Shown: positions 17,676 to 26,721, numbered from the stretch's first letter. The stretch is 64,000 nt of DNA from Paenibacillus sp. NFR01 (GCF_900111565.1 NZ_FOIK01000002.1:1-64000); one strand, 5' to 3'. Program-made: numbers and translations. Notes: generated by a model not told the origin, from the sequence alone.

Positions 17676-18812
17676 TTAGTTCTGCATGATAAAATCGTTG
17701 TCGATCTTCACGTGTTCGTCGTCGAATACCCGCAGGATATCGTATTTCGTGTTGCGCTGCGCCGGGATTTTGCCCGCCTCGCGGATGATCTGCAGGATCG
17801 ACTCGATGTTGACTTTGTAGGTTGCGCCGGCGGAAGAAACGACGTTCTCTTCGATCATCGTACTGCCGAAATCGTTGCAGCCGTACTGCAGCGACAGCTT
17901 GCCGATCTCCGGTCCCATCGTGACCCAGGAGGACTGGAAGTTCTTGATGTTGTCGAGCACCAGGCGGCTGATCGCAACGGTCTTCAGGTATTCCTCCGGC
18001 GTCTGCCGGGACAGCTTCAGGTTCGTGTTATCCGGCTGGAAGGTCCAGGAGATAAACGCAAGGAAGCCTTCCGAATCGTATCGGTTGGCGATGCACTCAT
18101 CCTGCGCTTCGCGTACCCGCAGCAGATGCAGCGCCCGTTCCTCCATGCTCTCGCCGAGCCCGATCACCATCGTGGCCGTCGTGTTCATGCCGATCTTATG
18201 GGCCGTCTGCATGACGTCCATCCAGTCGCGCCAGGAGCCTTTCAGCCGGCTGATTTTGCGGCGCGTGCGGTCGTCGAGAATTTCGGCGCCCCCGCCCGGA
18301 AGCGAGTCGAGTCCGGCTGCATGAATCTCGCGCAGCACCTGCTCCAGCGGCAAACCGGAAACTTCCTTCATTTTCATGATTTCCGCCGGTGAGAAGGAAT
18401 GCATCGTAATCTCCGGAAAACGCTGCTTGATCCCCTTCAGCAGATCGGTATAATAGTTGAACGGCAAATTCGGGTTCGTTCCGCCTTGCATCAGAATTTC
18501 CGTCCCATTCACCGCGATGGTCTCGGCAATTTTCTGATAGACGACTTCATCCGGAAGCACATATCCCTCTTCCGAGCCCGGTCTGCGGTAAAATGCGCAG
18601 AAGCGGCAGTAGACGTCGCAGACATTTGTATAGTTGATATTGCGGCCGATGACAAATGTGGTCAGCGGCTCCGGATGCCAGCGCTTCATGATGATGTCGG
18701 CGGCTGCGCCCATTTTTTCGATTTCGTTGCTTTCAAACAATGTGACGGTATCTTCCAGGCCCAGCCGTTCGCCCTTTAGTGCCCGGTCCAGGATATTGTC
18801 AATTCTACTCAT
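17676..18812 (-). CDS. mqnC: cyclic dehypoxanthinylfutalosine synthase (radical SAM)
   Basis: The 378-residue enzyme cyclises dehypoxanthine futalosine in the futalosine route to menaquinone. The radical-SAM cluster ligands are Cys65, Cys69 and Cys72 in 'NVCDVYCRFCAFYRR'. 'ILMQGGTNPNLPFNYY', 'MHSFSPAEI', 'GLDSLPGGGAEIL' and 'ISWTFQPDNTNL' are typical of the MqnC/CofH family. GAGGAGGCATATAGACG precedes the ATG at 18812. No other mqn gene is in the window, so the pathway genes are scattered, as is common. MqnE is the nearest alternative, but the Thr/Ser-rich 'TSFVIGRNINYTN'-type start favours MqnC. Confidence 0.88.
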   Translation of the reverse strand: MSRIDNILDRALKGERLGLEDTVTLFESNEIEKMGAAADIIMKRWHPEPLTTFVIGRNINYTNVCDVYCRFCAFYRRPGSEEGYVLPDEVVYQKIAETIAVNGTEILMQGGTNPNLPFNYYTDLLKGIKQRFPEITMHSFSPAEIMKMKEVSGLPLEQVLREIHAAGLDSLPGGGAEILDDRTRRKISRLKGSWRDWMDVMQTAHKIGMNTTATMVIGLGESMEERALHLLRVREAQDECIANRYDSEGFLAFISWTFQPDNTNLKLSRQTPEEYLKTVAISRLVLDNIKNFQSSWVTMGPEIGKLSLQYGCNDFGSTMIEENVVSSAGATYKVNIESILQIIREAGKIPAQRNTKYDILRVFDDEHVKIDNDFIMQN

Positions 18813-18900
18813 CGTCTATATGCCTCCTCGTATCTCCAAGCAAGTCTGAATTTATGATGTCAAAAGAAGCCCGTTGTCTCATCCTATCATAATCGAACCT

Positions 18901-18932
18901 AAAAAAGAAACCGCCCGTACGGGCGATTTCTT
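18901..18932 (-). terminator. intrinsic terminator of the methionine genes
   Basis: Leftward, AAGAAATCGCCC and GGGCGGTTTCTT form a stem around GTAC with a following TTTTTT run. Confidence 0.75.
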
Positions 18933-18968
18933 GAGAGTCCGCGTTTCGTTTGCGAAGGGCAGCTCCGC

Positions 18969-20165
18969 TTAGGCTTGACCGCCGCCGGGAACCGCCGCGG
19001 CCTCCAGCTCGGCGCGGGCCGCTTCCAGCGCCTGCGCGAGATCGGCGATGAGGTCGTCGGCATGCTCGATACCGACGGAGAAGCGCAGCAGCCGGTCGTC
19101 GACGCCGACGGCATCGCGGATCTCCGCCGGGATATCGGCATGGGTCTGCACCGCCGGATACGTCAGCAGCGATTCGACGCCGCCGAGGCTTTCGGCGAAG
19201 GCGATCAGGCGGATGTGCCGGAGAATCGGCTCGACATACCGGGCATCCTTCAATTTGAAGGAGAAGATGCCCGTATTGCCCGAGGATTGGCGGTTTTGTA
19301 TTTCATGTCCCGGATGATCCGGCAGGCCGGGATGGAACACTTCGGCAATGGCCGGGTGGCCAAGCAGATAGTTGGCAATGGCCAGGGAGTTCTGCTCATG
19401 GCGCTCCATGCGCAGCGCGAGCGTCTTCATCCCCTTCATCAGCTGGTAGCTGTCATGCGGGGACAGCACCGCGCCCAGCGAATTGTGCAGGATCGCCATT
19501 TCGGCGGAGAGCTCCTCGCCTTTGGTGACGATCAGCCCTGCCAGCACGTCGTTGTGGCCGCCCAAATATTTGGTCGCGCTGTGAACGACGATGTCTGCGC
19601 CAAGCTCCAGCGGGCGCTGGAAAAACGGCGTCAGCAATGTGTTGTCCACAATGGTCAGCAGCCCGTGGCGGCTGGCCCAGCTACACACGGCCTGAATATC
19701 GGTGATCATCATCAGCGGATTTGTCGGCGTCTCGATGAAGACCGCCTTCGTCTCGGGACGACGCGCGCTTTCCAGGCCATCCAGGTCATTCGTGTCGACA
19801 TAGGAGGCGGTGATGCCGTATTTGGAGAGAATCCGCTCCAGCAGACGGTAGGTTCCGCCGTACAGATCGAGCGAGACGACAAGATGGTCGCCTTGGCGGA
19901 ACAAGGCAAAAATCGTGGTCAGGGCAGCCATGCCCGAGCTGCAGGCAAAACCGGCATCGCCGGATTCGAGTGCCGCAGCTGCTTCTTCAAGCACAGCGCG
20001 GGTCGGATTTTTGGTACGGGCATAATCAAACCCTGTGCTCTGCCCAAGCCGCGGATGACGGTACGCCGTCGCATGATAGATCGGATAGTTTACCGCTCCG
20101 GTCGCCGGATCTTCCTGTGAACCGATTTGCGCCAGTCTGCTTTCAATCCTCAGTTTCTCTTCCAT
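18969..20165 (-). CDS. cystathionine gamma-synthase/lyase family PLP enzyme
   Basis: The 398-residue protein is of the Cys/Met metabolism PLP family: 'GFDYARTKNPTRAVLEEA', 'CSSGMAALTTIFAL', 'FIETPTNPLMMITDI', 'VDNTLLTPFFQRPLELGAD' and the PLP lysine in 'VVHSATKYLGGHNDVLAG'. 'LGGVESLLTYPAVQTHADIP' closes the active site. ATG at 20165 follows AGGAGG; the ATG immediately before it is the alternative. It lies 50 bases downstream of metA on the S-box transcript, so it probably condenses O-acetylhomoserine with cysteine (MetI-like) or with sulfide. A lyase role is less likely in this context. Confidence 0.85.
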   Translation of the reverse strand: MEEKLRIESRLAQIGSQEDPATGAVNYPIYHATAYRHPRLGQSTGFDYARTKNPTRAVLEEAAAALESGDAGFACSSGMAALTTIFALFRQGDHLVVSLDLYGGTYRLLERILSKYGITASYVDTNDLDGLESARRPETKAVFIETPTNPLMMITDIQAVCSWASRHGLLTIVDNTLLTPFFQRPLELGADIVVHSATKYLGGHNDVLAGLIVTKGEELSAEMAILHNSLGAVLSPHDSYQLMKGMKTLALRMERHEQNSLAIANYLLGHPAIAEVFHPGLPDHPGHEIQNRQSSGNTGIFSFKLKDARYVEPILRHIRLIAFAESLGGVESLLTYPAVQTHADIPAEIRDAVGVDDRLLRFSVGIEHADDLIADLAQALEAARAELEAAAVPGGGQA

Positions 20166-20217
20166 CATAATCCTCCTAGAAATGTAATCGCCAAAACGTG
20201 CAATCGTCAAAACGGAC

Positions 20218-21156
20218 TTATATATTGTAGACAATCGGTTCGCTGACCGGATCGATGTCGTAAGGCGTCTCCTGATACACATAATAATTCAGCCAGTTGG
20301 AGAACAGCAGGTTGGCATGGGCCCGCCACACGGCCGGCGGCGTCCGGGTCGGATCGTCGTTCGGATAATAATGCTTCGGCAGCGCGATATCCATCCCTTT
20401 GGCGACGTCGCGGTCATATTCCCATTTCAGCGAAAACGGATCGTATTCCGAGTGGCCGGTCACAAAAATCTGTTTGCCGTCCTTTGTTGCCACAATATAG
20501 ACGCCGGCCTCTTCAGACTCGGCCAGAATCTGCAGGTCGGAAGCGGCCTCAATGTCTTCGCGGGACACATCGGTATGCCGGGAATGCGGAGCATGGAAGA
20601 CTTCGTCAAATCCGCGCAGCAGCTTGACGTTATTTTCGTTCACGGTATGCGGGAATACCCCGAAGCATTTATCGGGCAAGCTCACCTTGCGGACGCCGAA
20701 ATGGTAGTACAACCCCGCTTGCGCGGCCCAACAGATGTGCATGGTTGAAGTCACGTTCTCTTTGCTCCAGGCAAAAATCTGCTGCAATTCTTCCCAGTAA
20801 TTCACGTCCTCGAAGTTCAGCTGCTCCACCGGCGCTCCGGTAATGATCAGGCCGTCCAGACGATGATGACGGATTTCGTCGAAGGTTTTGTAAAAGCTCC
20901 TCAGATGCTCGAACGACGTGTTTTTTGAGGTATGGGTGCTGGGATGAAGCAAAGTGACGTCGACCTGCAGCGGGGAGTTCCCCACGAGGCGCAGCAGCTG
21001 CGTTTCCGTCGTTTCCTTGGTCGGCATCAGGTTCAGGATCGCGATCCGCAGCGGGCGGATATCCTGATGAAAGGCCTGGCTTTCATCCATGACGAAAATA
21101 TTTTCTCCGGATAACACTTCTTTAGCCGGCAAACTGTCGGGAATTTTAATGGGCAC
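20218..21156 (-). CDS. metA: homoserine O-acyltransferase
   Basis: The 312-residue enzyme activates homoserine in methionine synthesis. It has the class-I glutamine-amidotransferase-like fold with nucleophile Cys142 in '[18 protein letters not shown]' and the His/Glu pair in '[13 protein letters not shown]'. '[18 protein letters not shown]' and '[18 protein letters not shown]' are MetA signatures. The start is GTG at 21156, which gives the standard '[14 protein letters not shown]' N-terminus and has AAGGAG ten bases before it; the open frame extends back into the riboswitch and is not used. Firmicute MetA proteins mostly use acetyl-CoA, although the family name says succinyl. Confidence 0.92.
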   Translation of the reverse strand: MPIKIPDSLPAKEVLSGENIFVMDESQAFHQDIRPLRIAILNLMPTKETTETQLLRLVGNSPLQVDVTLLHPSTHTSKNTSFEHLRSFYKTFDEIRHHRLDGLIITGAPVEQLNFEDVNYWEELQQIFAWSKENVTSTMHICWAAQAGLYYHFGVRKVSLPDKCFGVFPHTVNENNVKLLRGFDEVFHAPHSRHTDVSREDIEAASDLQILAESEEAGVYIVATKDGKQIFVTGHSEYDPFSLKWEYDRDVAKGMDIALPKHYYPNDDPTRTPPAVWRAHANLLFSNWLNYYVYQETPYDIDPVSEPIVYNI

Positions 21157-21195
21157 GGCGGATTCACTCCTTATGATGGATTGGAATTGGATAAT

Positions 21196-21379
21196 CAAAA
21201 AGACCTTCCTCAAAGCGAGAAAGGTCATAGATTTGCAGTCATATGCGCCTCTCTCATCTGCCAGAAGCCAACGCCGGATCGGTCTCCGGTATACACTTCT
21301 GCAAGAATTAGCACCGTGCGTCTCCACGCCGGTTGCCGGGTTTCATCGGGCTAGTCCCTCCACCTGCTCTTGATAAGAT
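21196..21379 (-). promoter_or_regulatory. SAM (S-box) riboswitch with terminator
   Basis: Read leftward, the leader contains the conserved S-box blocks TCTTATCAAGAGCAGGTGGA, GGGACTAGCCCGATGAAACC, CGGCAACC, GGTGCTAATTCTTGCAG and AGATGAGAGAGGCG in order. It ends in GACCTTTCTCG/CGAGGAAGGTC-type pairing with TTTTT (21196-21227). When S-adenosylmethionine binds, the terminator forms and metA plus the downstream PLP enzyme are shut off. Confidence 0.97.
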
Positions 21380-21476
21380 TTAGCTGTATTTTCTTAAAAA
21401 TTACTTTAAATCATGAACCTCTCCTTCGTCAAGTCCATACAATGCAAAAGAGCCTATAAAATGAAAAGAATTTAGC

Positions 21477-21505
21477 TTGAATACGGCATATCCCGGCGTT
21501 ATACT
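21477..21505 (+). promoter_or_regulatory. promoter of the corA leader
   Basis: TTGAAT (21477-21482) and TATACT (21500-21505) are separated by 17 bases. The start would lie near 21512, giving a leader of about 270 bases before corA. Confidence 0.65.
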
Positions 21506-21563
21506 AGACAAGTGTTTCGCGGTATACATTAAAAATAATTGACTTTAAAGAGGTGAGAGAAGA

Positions 21564-21677
21564 ATGGAAGGCGACCCGAGTGCGCAGCTTAATGTGCAAA
21601 ACGAACAACCGCACAGGATTAACATCAGCTTGCCGGCGGCGCGCGCATTTCTTCTCCATGCCCACGAACCGTCATAG
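21564..21677 (+). CDS. 37-residue leader peptide in the corA 5' region
   Basis: An ATG at 21564 preceded by AGAGGTGAGAG opens a frame of 37 codons ending in TAG at 21677. The peptide starts MEGDPSAQLNVQNEQPHR and ends HAHEPS; it has no membrane segment. It lies between the corA promoter and corA. A hairpin, CTCTGGA/TCCAGAG (about 21746-21764), stands just before the corA ribosome site. Leader peptides that control magnesium transporter genes are known in enterobacteria (CorL, MgtL); an analogous role here is inference, and the frame could also be fortuitous. Confidence 0.45.
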   Translation: MEGDPSAQLNVQNEQPHRINISLPAARAFLLHAHEPS

Positions 21678-21783
21678 GCCTTATTCTATACCCCTGATTG
21701 TACCTCCGGCCAAGCTGATTGTTTCCCTGTGCTTTCATTAGCATAGCTCTGGACATTTTCCAGAGTACGAAGGAGAGGATCAG

Positions 21784-22719
21784 ATGAAAATTCGGCAGGT
21801 AAATGCTGGGGTTTTTACGGTTATTGAGGATATTGAAACGGCGCTTTCCGCCCCAGCGGAAGGTTTTTACTGGATCGACGCCGATCTGGAGGATTTGGCT
21901 TTGCTGCAGCCGCTGTTCAATCTGCATGATTTGGCGGTGGAGGACTGTCTCAGCGAAGACGAGCAGCGCCCGAAAATCGAAATTTATGAAAGCCATTATT
22001 TTATTGTAGTCAACAGCATCCGTTTCGACGATGAAGAAATCTTCCTGCGGGCGCTGAACGTGTTTCTTGGCAGACACTTCATTATTACGGTCACCAAGCA
22101 AAAAATCAACGAACTGCGCGTGCTGAAGCCCATCCTCTGGGAGCAGGAAGTCAGCGAGCCGGACCGCTTTCTCTATCTGCTGATCGACCTTGTCGTAGAC
22201 AACTATTTCAACGTCGGCGACCGGATCGAAGCGCGGATCGAAAAGCTGGAAGAAGACATCCTGATGCACACCAAGAAATCGCATCTGAGCGAAATTATTA
22301 CGCTGCGCAGTGAGATCCTGTGGCTGAAGAAAATTCTCGGTCCGCAAAAAGAAGTCATCAACACGCTGAACAAAAAGGATTTGCGGCTGATCGACGATCA
22401 ATTGCAAAAATACTTCAGCGACATTTACGAAAATGCGGTAAAAATCTCGGAAACCTTCGATACCTACCGCGACCTGATGGGCAACTTACGAGAAGCTTAT
22501 CAATCCAGTATCGCCAACCGCGCGAACGAAATCATGCGCGTATTTACCGCAATTACAACGATATTCATGCCGCTGACGGTTATTACGGGCATTTACGGCA
22601 TGAACTTTGACAATATCCCGGAAACGCACTCCCAATACGGCTATTACGGCGTCATCGCCGTGATGGTGACGCTGGGTTGCGGAATGTTGTACGTGTTCCG
22701 CAAGAAGGAATGGCTATGA
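21784..22719 (+). CDS. corA: CorA-family magnesium/cobalt transporter
   Basis: The 311-residue protein has the large cytoplasmic N-terminal funnel domain (residues 1-245, with the long helix 'NYFNVGDRIEARIEKLEEDI'). Two C-terminal membrane helices carry the hallmark 'YGMNFDN' GMN motif between them, and the protein ends with the basic 'FRKKEWL'. It forms a pentameric Mg2+ channel. AAGGAGAGGATCAG precedes the ATG. It is monocistronic, with a strong terminator behind and a long leader in front. Confidence 0.93.
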   Translation: MKIRQVNAGVFTVIEDIETALSAPAEGFYWIDADLEDLALLQPLFNLHDLAVEDCLSEDEQRPKIEIYESHYFIVVNSIRFDDEEIFLRALNVFLGRHFIITVTKQKINELRVLKPILWEQEVSEPDRFLYLLIDLVVDNYFNVGDRIEARIEKLEEDILMHTKKSHLSEIITLRSEILWLKKILGPQKEVINTLNKKDLRLIDDQLQKYFSDIYENAVKISETFDTYRDLMGNLREAYQSSIANRANEIMRVFTAITTIFMPLTVITGIYGMNFDNIPETHSQYGYYGVIAVMVTLGCGMLYVFRKKEWL

Positions 22720-22740
22720 AGGAACAAGGACGAATAGGAA

Positions 22741-22789
22741 GGACGAAGGTTGCCGCTGCCGTCAGGCCGGAAGAACCTTCGTCCTTTTT
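22741..22789 (+). terminator. intrinsic terminator of corA
   Basis: GGACGAAGGTT at 22741 pairs with AACCTTCGTCC, followed by TTTTTG. Confidence 0.9.
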
Positions 22790-22818
22790 GCTGTTGTAAA
22801 AAGCCCGAACAGCGTGGC

Positions 22819-23832
22819 TCAGACAGTAACGGCTGCCGGCTGGACCGGCTGGCCGCGGCGGTAGCGGATGCGGATCAGGCGGAGGCGTTCATAATACACA
22901 TCCAGCCCTTCCGCCGGGGCGAAATCATCGCCGTACGCCAGATGCAGAACCGGCTTCAGGAAGCCGTCGCCAAGCTGCTCGTAGGCTTCCCAGATCCGGC
23001 TCAGCTCGGCTGGCGAGACGCCTCCCAGCTCCTGATCCAGCAGCCGTTCTACAGAGTATCCGTCCTTCTCCAGCTCCTCGACCGCTTCCAGCACCTCCCG
23101 GCGGCTGACGCCGGTCGCCTGTTTCAGCGCATCCAGCCCCTGCCCGCCTTCGATGCCCTGCAGCAGCACCCGGCGCAGCCGCAGACGCTCCAACTGCTTC
23201 TTGTATTTCATCTCCTTCTGCTTGTACAGCCAGGAGGTAAAGGTCTCTTCGTCTACCGCTTCATGCACCCATGCCAGCGGATAGGAATGGGCCCGCACGG
23301 CTTTGCCGGTGATCTCCAGCCATTCCTCGCCGTGCTGCATCGCTTTTGCTTCGCCGACGCCGGGAATTTGCCGCAATTCTTCCGGTGTATACGGAAGGAA
23401 AGAGCTAAGCAGCCGGAGCAGCCGGTTGCTGGCCAGCAGATACGGCGCCTTCCGCTCGCTGGCCGCCTTGCTCCGGCGCCAGGCGCAAAGCTGTTCGTAG
23501 ATGGCTTCATCGCTGTGCTGTTCGGCGTAGAACTGCAGCCGGAGCTGTTCCTGATTGCGCCCTGCCGGTACATCCTCCTCATGGAATACGCCGTCGATCA
23601 GCGGCCGGAAACCTTCGCCCATCTTCACGGCCAGTTCATGCCTGTACACGCACAACATCTCATTCCATGAGCTTCCCTCGTACCAGATGCTGTCCATGCT
23701 TTCGCCGGAAGCCGTGAAATCCCGCCAACCCAGCCGCCAGATTCCCTCTTCTTCACCGATCCACAGCTGGGCAAAACTCTCCGACAATGCCCCTGTACTT
23801 TTGGTGAGACGGTTCATAAATACGATCTGCAT
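22819..23832 (-). CDS. HRDC-domain protein
   Basis: The 337-residue protein has an N-terminal unknown domain and a central HRDC domain (about residues 115-190: 'QLCAWRRSKAASERKAPYLL', 'LPYTPEELRQIPGVGEAKA'), the nucleic-acid-binding module of RecQ-type helicases and RNase D. The C-terminal part ('VSRREVLEAVEELEKDGYSVE') resembles the winged-helix tail of such helicases. There are no helicase or nuclease motifs. It may assist a DNA repair enzyme, but the role is unknown. Confidence 0.75.
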   Translation of the reverse strand: MQIVFMNRLTKSTGALSESFAQLWIGEEEGIWRLGWRDFTASGESMDSIWYEGSSWNEMLCVYRHELAVKMGEGFRPLIDGVFHEEDVPAGRNQEQLRLQFYAEQHSDEAIYEQLCAWRRSKAASERKAPYLLASNRLLRLLSSFLPYTPEELRQIPGVGEAKAMQHGEEWLEITGKAVRAHSYPLAWVHEAVDEETFTSWLYKQKEMKYKKQLERLRLRRVLLQGIEGGQGLDALKQATGVSRREVLEAVEELEKDGYSVERLLDQELGGVSPAELSRIWEAYEQLGDGFLKPVLHLAYGDDFAPAEGLDVYYERLRLIRIRYRRGQPVQPAAVTV

Positions 23833-23887
23833 ACGTATCCCTACCTTTCGCGTCTTACAGCTAGCATGATGCAGGTTCTTTCAACGC

Positions 23888-23926
23888 AAAAAGCACCTCT
23901 CCCACGTTTCCGTGAAAGAGGTGCTT
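23888..23926 (-). terminator. intrinsic terminator of the ROK kinase gene
   Basis: Leftward, AAGCACCTCT and AGAGGTGCTT form a stem with a small inner hairpin, followed by TTTTT. Confidence 0.85.
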
Positions 23927-23996
23927 CCTCATCGCAGCTATACTGTTACTGCTACAATACCATATTTTTCTAAACTGTCCAACCTTTTTTTGGCCG

Positions 23997-24878
23997 CTAT
24001 TCGCCGGCGAGCGCCTGTCTCGCCAAGCCCAGTGCGCCGGCAAGCCCGGCATTGTCGCCAAGCTGCGGCGGCACGATGTAGCTTCCAATGTCCGTGCCGA
24101 GTGCAGGATGCTGGACGTAACCGGCCAGCAGCTTCTGAAGTTCCGCATGAATCAGCGGGAACAACTGCTGCTGCTTCATGACGCCCCCGCCCATGACAAT
24201 CCGCTGCGGCGACAGGATGAGCGTATAGTTCATCAGGGCATGGGCCAGGTAATGGGCTTCCATCGCCCATGCCGGATGATCGGCCGGCAGCTCGCCCGCC
24301 GGAAGACCCCAGCGTTTGCCGATGGCCGGACCTGCGGCCAACCCTTCCAGACAGTCGTTATGGTATGGGCAGAAGCCCTCATAACGGTCGTCCGGATGCC
24401 GGCGCACATAGATATGGCCCATCTCCGGATGGGACAGCCCGTGCACCAGCTTGCCGCCGACCACGGCTCCGGCCCCGATCCCGGTGCCCACCGTGATGTA
24501 CAGGCAGCTGTCCAGCCCCTGGGCGGCTCCCCAAAGCGACTCGCCCAGCGCAGCACCGTTTACGTCGGTATCAAAACCGACCGGAACGTTAAGTGCGCCG
24601 CCCACGGCGCCAACAAGATTGTAACCGCCCCAATGCGGTTTGGGTGTCGTTGTGATATAACCGTACGTCGGACTGCCCGGTACCGGATCGATCGGTCCAA
24701 AGGAACCGATCCCGATGGCCTCAATCTTTTTGTCCACAAAATATTCCAGTACCTGTCCGATGGTCTCCTCCGGAGTCGTCGTCGGAAAGCTAACTCTATC
24801 GGTAACGGTTCCGTCCTCCGTACCGGTCCCGCATACGAATTTGGTTCCCCCTGCTTCAATGGCCCCTAGCAACTTCAT
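23997..24878 (-). CDS. ROK-family fructokinase-like sugar kinase
   Basis: The 293-residue protein starts 'MKLLGAIEAGGTKFVCG', the ROK ATP-phosphate loop with EAGGTK. It has 'GIGSFGPIDPVPGSPTYGYI', the catalytic Asp in 'FDTDVNGAALGE', 'YITVGTGIGAGAV' and the zinc cluster 'CPYHNDCLEGLA'. These match the YdhR/GmuE-type fructokinases of Bacillus. The start at 24878 has GGGAGAGG upstream; the longer frame lacks one. Likely reaction: ATP-dependent phosphorylation of fructose or mannose, which would fit the mannan locus 13 kb away, though no shared control is seen. Confidence 0.88.
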   Translation of the reverse strand: MKLLGAIEAGGTKFVCGTGTEDGTVTDRVSFPTTTPEETIGQVLEYFVDKKIEAIGIGSFGPIDPVPGSPTYGYITTTPKPHWGGYNLVGAVGGALNVPVGFDTDVNGAALGESLWGAAQGLDSCLYITVGTGIGAGAVVGGKLVHGLSHPEMGHIYVRRHPDDRYEGFCPYHNDCLEGLAAGPAIGKRWGLPAGELPADHPAWAMEAHYLAHALMNYTLILSPQRIVMGGGVMKQQQLFPLIHAELQKLLAGYVQHPALGTDIGSYIVPPQLGDNAGLAGALGLARQALAGE

Positions 24879-25053
24879 GTTTGCCCTCTCCCTTCTCCCG
24901 GCGCTTACCTTGTACACGATAAACGCTTTCAGCCTCAATTATACGTGGCAAACCACACTATGACAAGCGGTTGACATAACGGAATATACGTTGTGATAAA
25001 CCAAATTAAATAATATAATTATTAATTAATAATCGATGATTCGGAGGCCCTCT

Positions 25054-25977
25054 ATGAAACTTGATTTAACCAATGACTCCCTGCCCGTATATGAAGCGTT
25101 GGCCAGCGCGGTTCGGCTGCAAATGCTGCGGCTGCTGGCCGAGCGCCCGATGAATATTAAGGAGCTGGCCGGCGCCCTCGGGCTCAGCAGCGCGATCATG
25201 ACGACGCATGTGCGGAAGCTGGAAGCCGCCGAGCTGGTCCGCTCGCATATGGCGCCCGGCAAAAGCGGATTGCAGAAAGTTTGCACGCTGGCCGCCGACT
25301 ATGCCGAAATTTTTTTCCCGCAGCCCTTGAAAAAGGAGCGCAAATGCCACCGCCAGGAGATCCGGGTCGGCCATTATTCCGACTTCCGGATCGAACCGAC
25401 CTGTGGGCTCGCCACAGTCGACAAAGTGATCGGCAGCTTCGACGACCCCCGTTATTTCTGGGACCAGGAGCGTATGAATGCCGGCATTCTCTGGTTCGGC
25501 AAGGGTTACATCGAATACAAAATCCCCAATTTTCTTCTGAACAGCCAACAGCCGGAAGAGCTTGTGGTGACGATGGAACTGGCTTCCGAAGCACCTTCCA
25601 CGAATAACAACTGGCCTTCGGACATCACTTTTTCGCTGAACGGACATACATTGGGCATCTGGACCAGTCCCGGCGATTACGGCGACCGGCTGGGCAAATA
25701 CACGCCGGCCTGGTGGCCCCCCTATACAAACCAATACGGCTTGCGCAAGCAGCTGCGCGTTACCCGCGAAGGCACGTACATGGACGGGCTGCGCCTCTCG
25801 GATGTAACGTTGAACGAAATTGGCATCCGCGAGAAGCAGTTGACCTTCCGTTTGTCCGTGGAGGACGATGCCGAGCATGTCGGCGGCCTGACCCTTTTCG
25901 GCAAAGGCTTCGGAAATTACAACGAAGATCCGGCGGTCGAGCTGTATTATGCCGATTTGCAGGAAGCCAAAGGGTAG
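25054..25977 (+). CDS. ArsR-type winged-helix regulator with long C-terminal domain
   Basis: Residues 1-85 form an ArsR-like winged helix ('LASAVRLQMLRLLAERPMNI', 'GLSSAIMTTHVRKLEAAEL'). The remaining 220 residues are rich in aromatic residues ('YFWDQERMNAGILWFGKGYI', 'WPSDITFSLNGHTLGIWTSP') and look like a beta-sandwich, possibly carbohydrate binding. The whole is 307 residues, three times an ordinary ArsR protein. ATG at 25054 follows GGAGG. No metal-binding cysteines are seen, so a sugar effector is more likely than a metal. The AT-rich promoter resembles that of the arabinofuranosidase gene at 33.1 kb. Confidence 0.75.
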   Translation: MKLDLTNDSLPVYEALASAVRLQMLRLLAERPMNIKELAGALGLSSAIMTTHVRKLEAAELVRSHMAPGKSGLQKVCTLAADYAEIFFPQPLKKERKCHRQEIRVGHYSDFRIEPTCGLATVDKVIGSFDDPRYFWDQERMNAGILWFGKGYIEYKIPNFLLNSQQPEELVVTMELASEAPSTNNNWPSDITFSLNGHTLGIWTSPGDYGDRLGKYTPAWWPPYTNQYGLRKQLRVTREGTYMDGLRLSDVTLNEIGIREKQLTFRLSVEDDAEHVGGLTLFGKGFGNYNEDPAVELYYADLQEAKG

Positions 25978-26139
25978 AGATGTTGCCGGCTGGATTGTCG
26001 TTCGGGGATGGACGGAGGCTGGCAAGCATTGCGGGAGAATTGAAGACGGACTCTAGGCAGAGGCTTTGATGGGTGGCTGTGCTAGACCTCGGAGTTTGGT
26101 GGCAGTGTGTAGTGGCTGGCTTGTGGTGCGCGATGTGCA

Positions 26140-26286
26140 GTGCATGATATGCAAGGGAAGCCAGAGAAGGGCCTCCTTACGGACATCACCTACATGCGCT
26201 ATGATAGCGGTCAGTGGGCGTATCATTCTTGTTTGAAGGATGGTGCTACGAAGCAAATTTTGGCACACTATCTCTCGTCTACACTG
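26140..26286 (+). pseudogene. IS3-family (IS150 group) transposase remnant
   Basis: The frame reads 'KGLLTDITYMRYDSGQWAYH', then 'SCLKDGATKQILAHYLSSTL' and 'ELSLV', the start of the DDE integrase core of IS3-family OrfB including the first catalytic Asp. Homology stops at about 26286, where the AT-richer HTH gene region begins, and nothing of OrfA is seen upstream. It is a small leftover marking the left end of the decayed island. Confidence 0.75.
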
Positions 26287-26295
26287 GAGTTATCC

Positions 26296-26721
26296 TTAGT
26301 TGTTCACTTGCTCCCGTACACCCCCGATGAACTCATGCGTTTTTTCACTTATGAGCAAGTACGGGTGGCAATGGAGGTAATTTGGCAGATAGTACGTGTT
26401 GTTCTTACTCTGACTGACAAGCATCATCTTCTTCTTTTCCAGTTCCTCGATATGACGCTCGATGGATTTTGAACTGCAACCTACATTTCGAGCAATCATT
26501 TCTAGCGTTGGATAGCACATAATCTTATCGCTCATATACGCTATCAGGTCAATCAGAATCAGCTTTTCGTAAAGACTCAAGCCGAAGCAACGATGGATTT
26601 TATGCGGCACTTTAGTAAAGCCCTTATGGTGAGCCGTAAATTCACTCTCTTGGCTTACCTTGTCCATATACTCATTTGCGGCTTGACGATTTTGAATTGG
26701 AAAGAAATCTTTCATCCCCAT
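26296..26721 (-). CDS. helix-turn-helix protein, phage/plasmid replication-protein-like
   Basis: The 141-residue protein has 'FTKVPHKIHRCFGLSLYEKL', 'ILIDLIAYMSDKIMCYPTLE' and 'MIARNVGCSSKSIERHIEEL', a helix-turn-helix of the kind found in replication initiators and phage regulators that ask for 'PSxxTLAKxxGxSxxTVxRxI'. AAGGATGGTA precedes ATG at 26721; two nearby ATGs are alternatives. It is AT-rich, unlike the core, and borders the IS3 remnant, so it is probably acquired. The function is not established. Confidence 0.6.
   Translation of the reverse strand: MGMKDFFPIQNRQAANEYMDKVSQESEFTAHHKGFTKVPHKIHRCFGLSLYEKLILIDLIAYMSDKIMCYPTLEMIARNVGCSSKSIERHIEELEKKKMMLVSQSKNNTYYLPNYLHCHPYLLISEKTHEFIGGVREQVNN

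Noticed and set aside
21512..21783. M-box or other known metal riboswitch before corA
   Set aside because: None of the conserved M-box or yybP-type blocks can be found.
26053..26268. 71-codon minus-strand frame
   Set aside because: It is antisense to the IS3 transposase remnant, which explains its composition.
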